Translations under genes and position numbers: made by a program | Assembly (NCBI GenBank): GCA_963789175.1 | Contig: CAWBJO010000007.1 | Span: forward strand, 496,001-560,000 | Length of the DNA: 64,000 nucleotides | Source of the DNA: CAWBJO01 sp963789175 | Lineage (GTDB): Bacteria > Pseudomonadota > Alphaproteobacteria > Rhizobiales > Aestuariivirgaceae | Direction of reading: 5' to 3' | Part shown: positions 60,988-64,000 of the stretch, piece after piece | Position numbering within the stretch: the first letter of the stretch is position 1 | How the letters are laid out: each line of letters opens with the position of its first letter | The notes under the pieces: generated by a model | What the model saw: only the letters and a program-made list of their open reading frames with translations | The model's database searches: none | What the model was told of the DNA's origin: nothing

Positions 60988-62805
60988 TCAGTCGCCGCGC
61001 ACGCGAACATATCGTCCGGGGGCGTCCTCGATCGGCTTCAGCGGACCGTCGGCGGGGCTGCGGGCCTTCACCATCTGGCCGGCGCGCTCGCGGATCCACT
61101 GCGCCCAGTCGGGCCACCATGAGCCTTTGTGCTCGGTCGCGCCTCCGAACCACTCGTCGAGCGTCGGCGCGCCGTCCTCATTGGTCCAGTACTGATATTT
61201 CTGGGCGTCGGGCGGGTTGACGACACCGGCGATGTGACCGCTGCCGGCGACGACCAGGCGCACCGGCCCGCCCAGATGGTCCCCGACCTTGAACACGGAG
61301 GGCAGGGGCGCGATGTGATCCTCGCGGGCCGCCATGTTGTAGACGGGGAGCTTCACCTTCCGCAGATCGATGCGCTCGCCGTCAAGCGCCATCAGCCCCT
61401 TGGCGAGATTGTTGTGAAGATAGCATTCGCGCAGGTACTGGCTGTGGACAGTCGCGGGCATGCGCGTGCTGTCGGAATTCCAGAAGAGCAGGTCGAAGGG
61501 CGGCGGATCCTTGCCCATCATGTAGTTGTTGACGACGTAGGACCAGATGAGGTCGTTCGAGCGCAGCAAATTGAAGGCGTCGGCCATGCGGCGGCCGGGC
61601 AAATAACCCTTCTTCTCCATGGTGCCCTCGAGCATGGCCAGCTGCTCTTCGTCGATGAACACCTTGAGGTCGCCGGCGCGCGTGAAATCGACCTGGGTCG
61701 TCAGGAAGGTGACGGCATTGACGCGGTCGTCCCCGCGCGCCGCCATGTAGGCCAGCGCAGCGGCGACGAGCGTTCCGCCGACGCAATAGCCGATGACGTT
61801 GGCCTTGGGCTGGCCGGTCTGCTTCAGGACGGCATCGACGGCGGCGAAGAACCCTTCCTTCATGTAGTCGGTGAGCGTCACATCGGCATCGGTCTCGCCC
61901 GGATTGACCCACGAGACGACGAAGATCGTGTGGCCCTGGGCGACCGCCCATCGGATGAAGGACTTCTTCGTGTTGAGATCCAGGATGTAGTACTTGTTGA
62001 TCCAGGGCGGCACGATGAGAAGCGGCACCTCGTGCACCACCTCGGTGGTCGGCTCGTACTGGATGAGCTGCAGCACGCGGTTCTCGAACACGACCTTGCC
62101 GGGCGTCGTCGCGACGTTGCGGCCGACTTCGAAGGCGCGCGCATCGGTCTGCGAGATCCGGAGCTCGCCGCCTCCCGCCTTGAGGTCGGCTTCGAGCCGG
62201 TCTAGCCCGTCGACCAGGTTCTGACCGTTGGTCGCAAGCGTGGCGCGCAGCACTTCGGGGTTGGTGAGGACGAAGTTGGTCGGCGCAAGCGCGTTCAGAA
62301 TCTGCTCGACGTAGAAGCGCGCCTTGTGCCGCGTGTGGTCATCGAGGCCGTCCGCCTCGCTCACCATGTCGCGGGCCCAGCGGGCCGTGATGAGATAGGA
62401 CTGCTTCAGGAAATCGAAGAACGCGTTGCCCTCCCAGTCGGGGTCGGCGAAGCGCCGGTCGCCGCGCTCGGGCGCCGCCAGGGGCTCCGACCCGCCGCCG
62501 ACGCCGAGGAAGCGCTGCCAGGCGTTCATCCAAAGCTGGGTGTGATCGCGGAAGAAGCGCATCTGCGCCTCGGCGAACCGCCTCGGATCGCGCACATAGG
62601 CCTGCGCCACCGTGCCCAGAGTCTTCGACAGCTGCTCGAGCGGCACGGGCCGGTCCTGGCCGTTCAGCGGCGCTGCGTCGCGCCGACCGGCCATGAGATT
62701 TGCAATCCGCGCCGCCCGGTCGGCCATCTTCAGGATGTTGCGGCTGAGGGCGACGGGATCGGAAAGGCGGAATTGGCCGGGATTCGGTATGTTTGCTTCG
62801 GTCAT
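60988..62805 (-). CDS. phaC: Class I poly(3-hydroxyalkanoate) synthase
   Basis: Polymerises 3-hydroxyacyl-CoA into PHA storage granules. An alpha/beta hydrolase: lipase-like box GYCVGG with the nucleophile Cys341, Asp496 in MAAREDHIAP and His524 in GSGHIAG. The N-terminal region has FLKQSYLITARWARDMV and PTNFVLTNPEVL. 605 residues from the ATG at 62805; seven further codons are open upstream. No phaE or phaR partner is needed for class I. No other pha gene lies in the window. Divergent from hom. Confidence 0.96.
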   Translation of the reverse strand: MTEANIPNPGQFRLSDPVALSRNILKMADRAARIANLMAGRRDAAPLNGQDRPVPLEQLSKTLGTVAQAYVRDPRRFAEAQMRFFRDHTQLWMNAWQRFLGVGGGSEPLAAPERGDRRFADPDWEGNAFFDFLKQSYLITARWARDMVSEADGLDDHTRHKARFYVEQILNALAPTNFVLTNPEVLRATLATNGQNLVDGLDRLEADLKAGGGELRISQTDARAFEVGRNVATTPGKVVFENRVLQLIQYEPTTEVVHEVPLLIVPPWINKYYILDLNTKKSFIRWAVAQGHTIFVVSWVNPGETDADVTLTDYMKEGFFAAVDAVLKQTGQPKANVIGYCVGGTLVAAALAYMAARGDDRVNAVTFLTTQVDFTRAGDLKVFIDEEQLAMLEGTMEKKGYLPGRRMADAFNLLRSNDLIWSYVVNNYMMGKDPPPFDLLFWNSDSTRMPATVHSQYLRECYLHNNLAKGLMALDGERIDLRKVKLPVYNMAAREDHIAPLPSVFKVGDHLGGPVRLVVAGSGHIAGVVNPPDAQKYQYWTNEDGAPTLDEWFGGATEHKGSWWPDWAQWIRERAGQMVKARSPADGPLKPIEDAPGRYVRVRGD

Positions 62806-62910
62806 TTGCGGGTTCGATCTTAGCAAGGGCAGGCACCTATTGAAAATGCCGTTCGCCGTGCCATAAGGAGCGCCCGGCGTCGACGTGGCGGCGCAATCTG
62901 GGTCGAACTT

Positions 62911-64000
62911 ATGAAAGGCGCATTAAGAATAGGGCTTGCGGGCCTAGGGACCGTCGGCAAAGGGGTTCTCGATTCCTTAACAACGCAGCGGGAGGCCATC
63001 GGGTTGCGCGCCGGCCGGCCGATCGCCGTTGCGGGAGTCTGCGCCCGGTCGCGGACGCGCGACCGCGGCCACGACCTCTCCGGGGCCGCCTGGTTCGAGG
63101 ACGCGACGAAGCTCGCCACCTCGCCCGACATCGACGTGTTCGTCGAGCTGATCGGCGGGGAGGAGGGCGTGGCGCGGGCAAGCGTCGAGGCGGCCCTGAA
63201 GGCCGGCAAGCCGGTCGTCACCGCCAACAAGGCGCTGCTCGCCCATCACGGAGCAGCGCTGGCGGGGCTTGCCGACGAGCACGGGGCGCTTCTCTATTTC
63301 GAGGCGGCGGTCGCCGGCGGCATACCCATCGTCAAGACGATGCGCGAGAGCCTCGCCGGCAACGGCATCCGCCGCGTCTTCGGCATCCTCAACGGCACCT
63401 GCAACTACATCCTCACCAAGATGACGACCGAAGGGCGGGAGTTCGCGGACGTCCTCGCCGAGGCGCAGAAGCTCGGCTACGCGGAGGCCGATCCGACCTT
63501 CGACGTCGGCGGGTTCGACACGGCGCACAAGCTCGCCATCCTTACCTCGCTCGCCTTCGGCACGGTGCCGGACCTCGGCTCCATCTCGGTGGTCGGCATC
63601 GAGAACATCACGCGCGAGGACATCCGCAACGCCGACGACCTCGGCTACAAGATCAAGCTGCTCGGCGTGTGCCTCGACAGCGAGGACGGCATCGAGCAGC
63701 GCGTCCATCCGACGCTCGTCCGCAAGGGCTCGCCGATCGCCGACGTCGACGGCGTCTTCAACGCCGTGACCGTGAAGGGCGACTTCGTTGGCGACCTCAT
63801 GCTCGAGGGCCGCGGCGCGGGCGCGCATCCGACGGCGTCGAGCGTGCTCTCCGACCTGTGCGACATCGCGCGCGGCAGCCGCCTTCCGGCGTTCGGCGTG
63901 CCGGCGAAGCGTCTCAAGCCCTACCGGCCGGCGCGACGGCGCGCGCACGAGGGCGGCTACTACGTGGCGCTCGAGCTCTTCGACCGCCCCGGCTCGGTCG
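62911..64000 (+). CDS. hom: Homoserine dehydrogenase (3' end cut off by window edge)
   Basis: Reduces aspartate semialdehyde to homoserine in methionine and threonine synthesis. N-terminal NAD(P) loop LRIGLAGLGTVGKGVLDSL, then VELIGGEEGVARAS, VVTANKALLAHHG and the central catalytic signature GILNGTCNYILTKM; the ADPTFDVGGFDTAHKLAIL block has the conserved Asp and Lys. 363 residues are visible, ending in YYVALELFDRPGSV, the start of the C-terminal ACT domain. The frame continues past the end of the window. Confidence 0.95.
   Translation, partial: MKGALRIGLAGLGTVGKGVLDSLTTQREAIGLRAGRPIAVAGVCARSRTRDRGHDLSGAAWFEDATKLATSPDIDVFVELIGGEEGVARASVEAALKAGKPVVTANKALLAHHGAALAGLADEHGALLYFEAAVAGGIPIVKTMRESLAGNGIRRVFGILNGTCNYILTKMTTEGREFADVLAEAQKLGYAEADPTFDVGGFDTAHKLAILTSLAFGTVPDLGSISVVGIENITREDIRNADDLGYKIKLLGVCLDSEDGIEQRVHPTLVRKGSPIADVDGVFNAVTVKGDFVGDLMLEGRGAGAHPTASSVLSDLCDIARGSRLPAFGVPAKRLKPYRPARRRAHEGGYYVALELFDRPGSV

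Noticed and set aside
1..64000. CRISPR arrays, rRNA genes, insertion sequences, transposases
   Set aside because: I looked for regular spaced repeats, rRNA motifs and transposase-like proteins and saw none.

Overview
The window is GC-rich, almost fully coding chromosomal DNA from an alphaproteobacterium, most likely of the order Hyphomicrobiales (Rhizobiales). The evidence is gene order and content: plsX-fabH-ihfA-MerR followed by tRNA-Pro; ExoR-like/xth/erpA/dgt/argS/SPOR/nagZ/scpAB/tatABC/serS/surE/pcm/LysM-M23 in one run; yajC-secD-secF followed by an Mth938 (NDUFAF3-like) and a squalene-synthase-like (NDUFAF6-like) gene; heme A synthase; class I PHA synthase; a GT21 ceramide-type glucosyltransferase; and a malyl-CoA lyase family gene. 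The genus cannot be decided from the sequence alone. Both ends cut genes: plsX lacks its first codons and the homoserine dehydrogenase gene runs off the right edge.

Layout. 1-3053: fatty acid/phospholipid initiation (plsX, fabH), the IHF alpha subunit with its own promoter, and a MerR-type regulator. 3109-3185: tRNA-Pro(GGG). 3136-13449: a Wzx/Wzy-type exopolysaccharide locus. A leftward six-gene operon (wza, GT4, WcaJ-like initiating transferase, polymerase/ligase, flippase, GT2) diverges from a rightward pair (Wzc-like chain-length protein with a degenerate kinase domain, polysaccharide deacetylase). Consecutive genes of the leftward operon mostly overlap by 4 bases, and its last gene ends inside the tRNA gene. 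The divergent control region carries two inverted repeats of the TAACC/GGTTA type. 13446-24670: DUF2842, ctaA, a small secreted protein, argC with a coupled flavin/Fe-S oxidoreductase, a DUF898/M48 membrane pair, ilvD, an ExoR-like Sel1 protein, xth and erpA. 24723-38833: dgt, argS, SPOR protein, nagZ, scpAB, tatABC, serS, surE, pcm and a LysM/M23 lipoprotein, all rightward and densely packed. 38975-46601: GST, a DUF815 ATPase, yajC-secDF, the two complex-I-assembly-like genes, and a DUF4153 membrane protein. 46585-58750: trmFO, kbl-tdh, malyl-CoA lyase family, corA, a periplasmic protein, uvrA, a Cys-cluster protein, GT21 and pirin.

58751-60982 is different from the rest. It starts with about 870 bases without a convincing gene, holding nested inverted repeats, a 33-base imperfect direct repeat pair, and an array of 11-base TGTGGA repeats that includes a perfect DnaA-box match. 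Next come a stand-alone Mrr-N-like winged-helix protein and a compact rightward group: a 45-codon ORF, an 82-aa unknown protein and a dCTP deaminase/dUTPase-family protein. It looks like an accessory insertion between pirin and phaC and is the best place to look for something undescribed. The window closes with phaC (leftward) and the start of hom (rightward).
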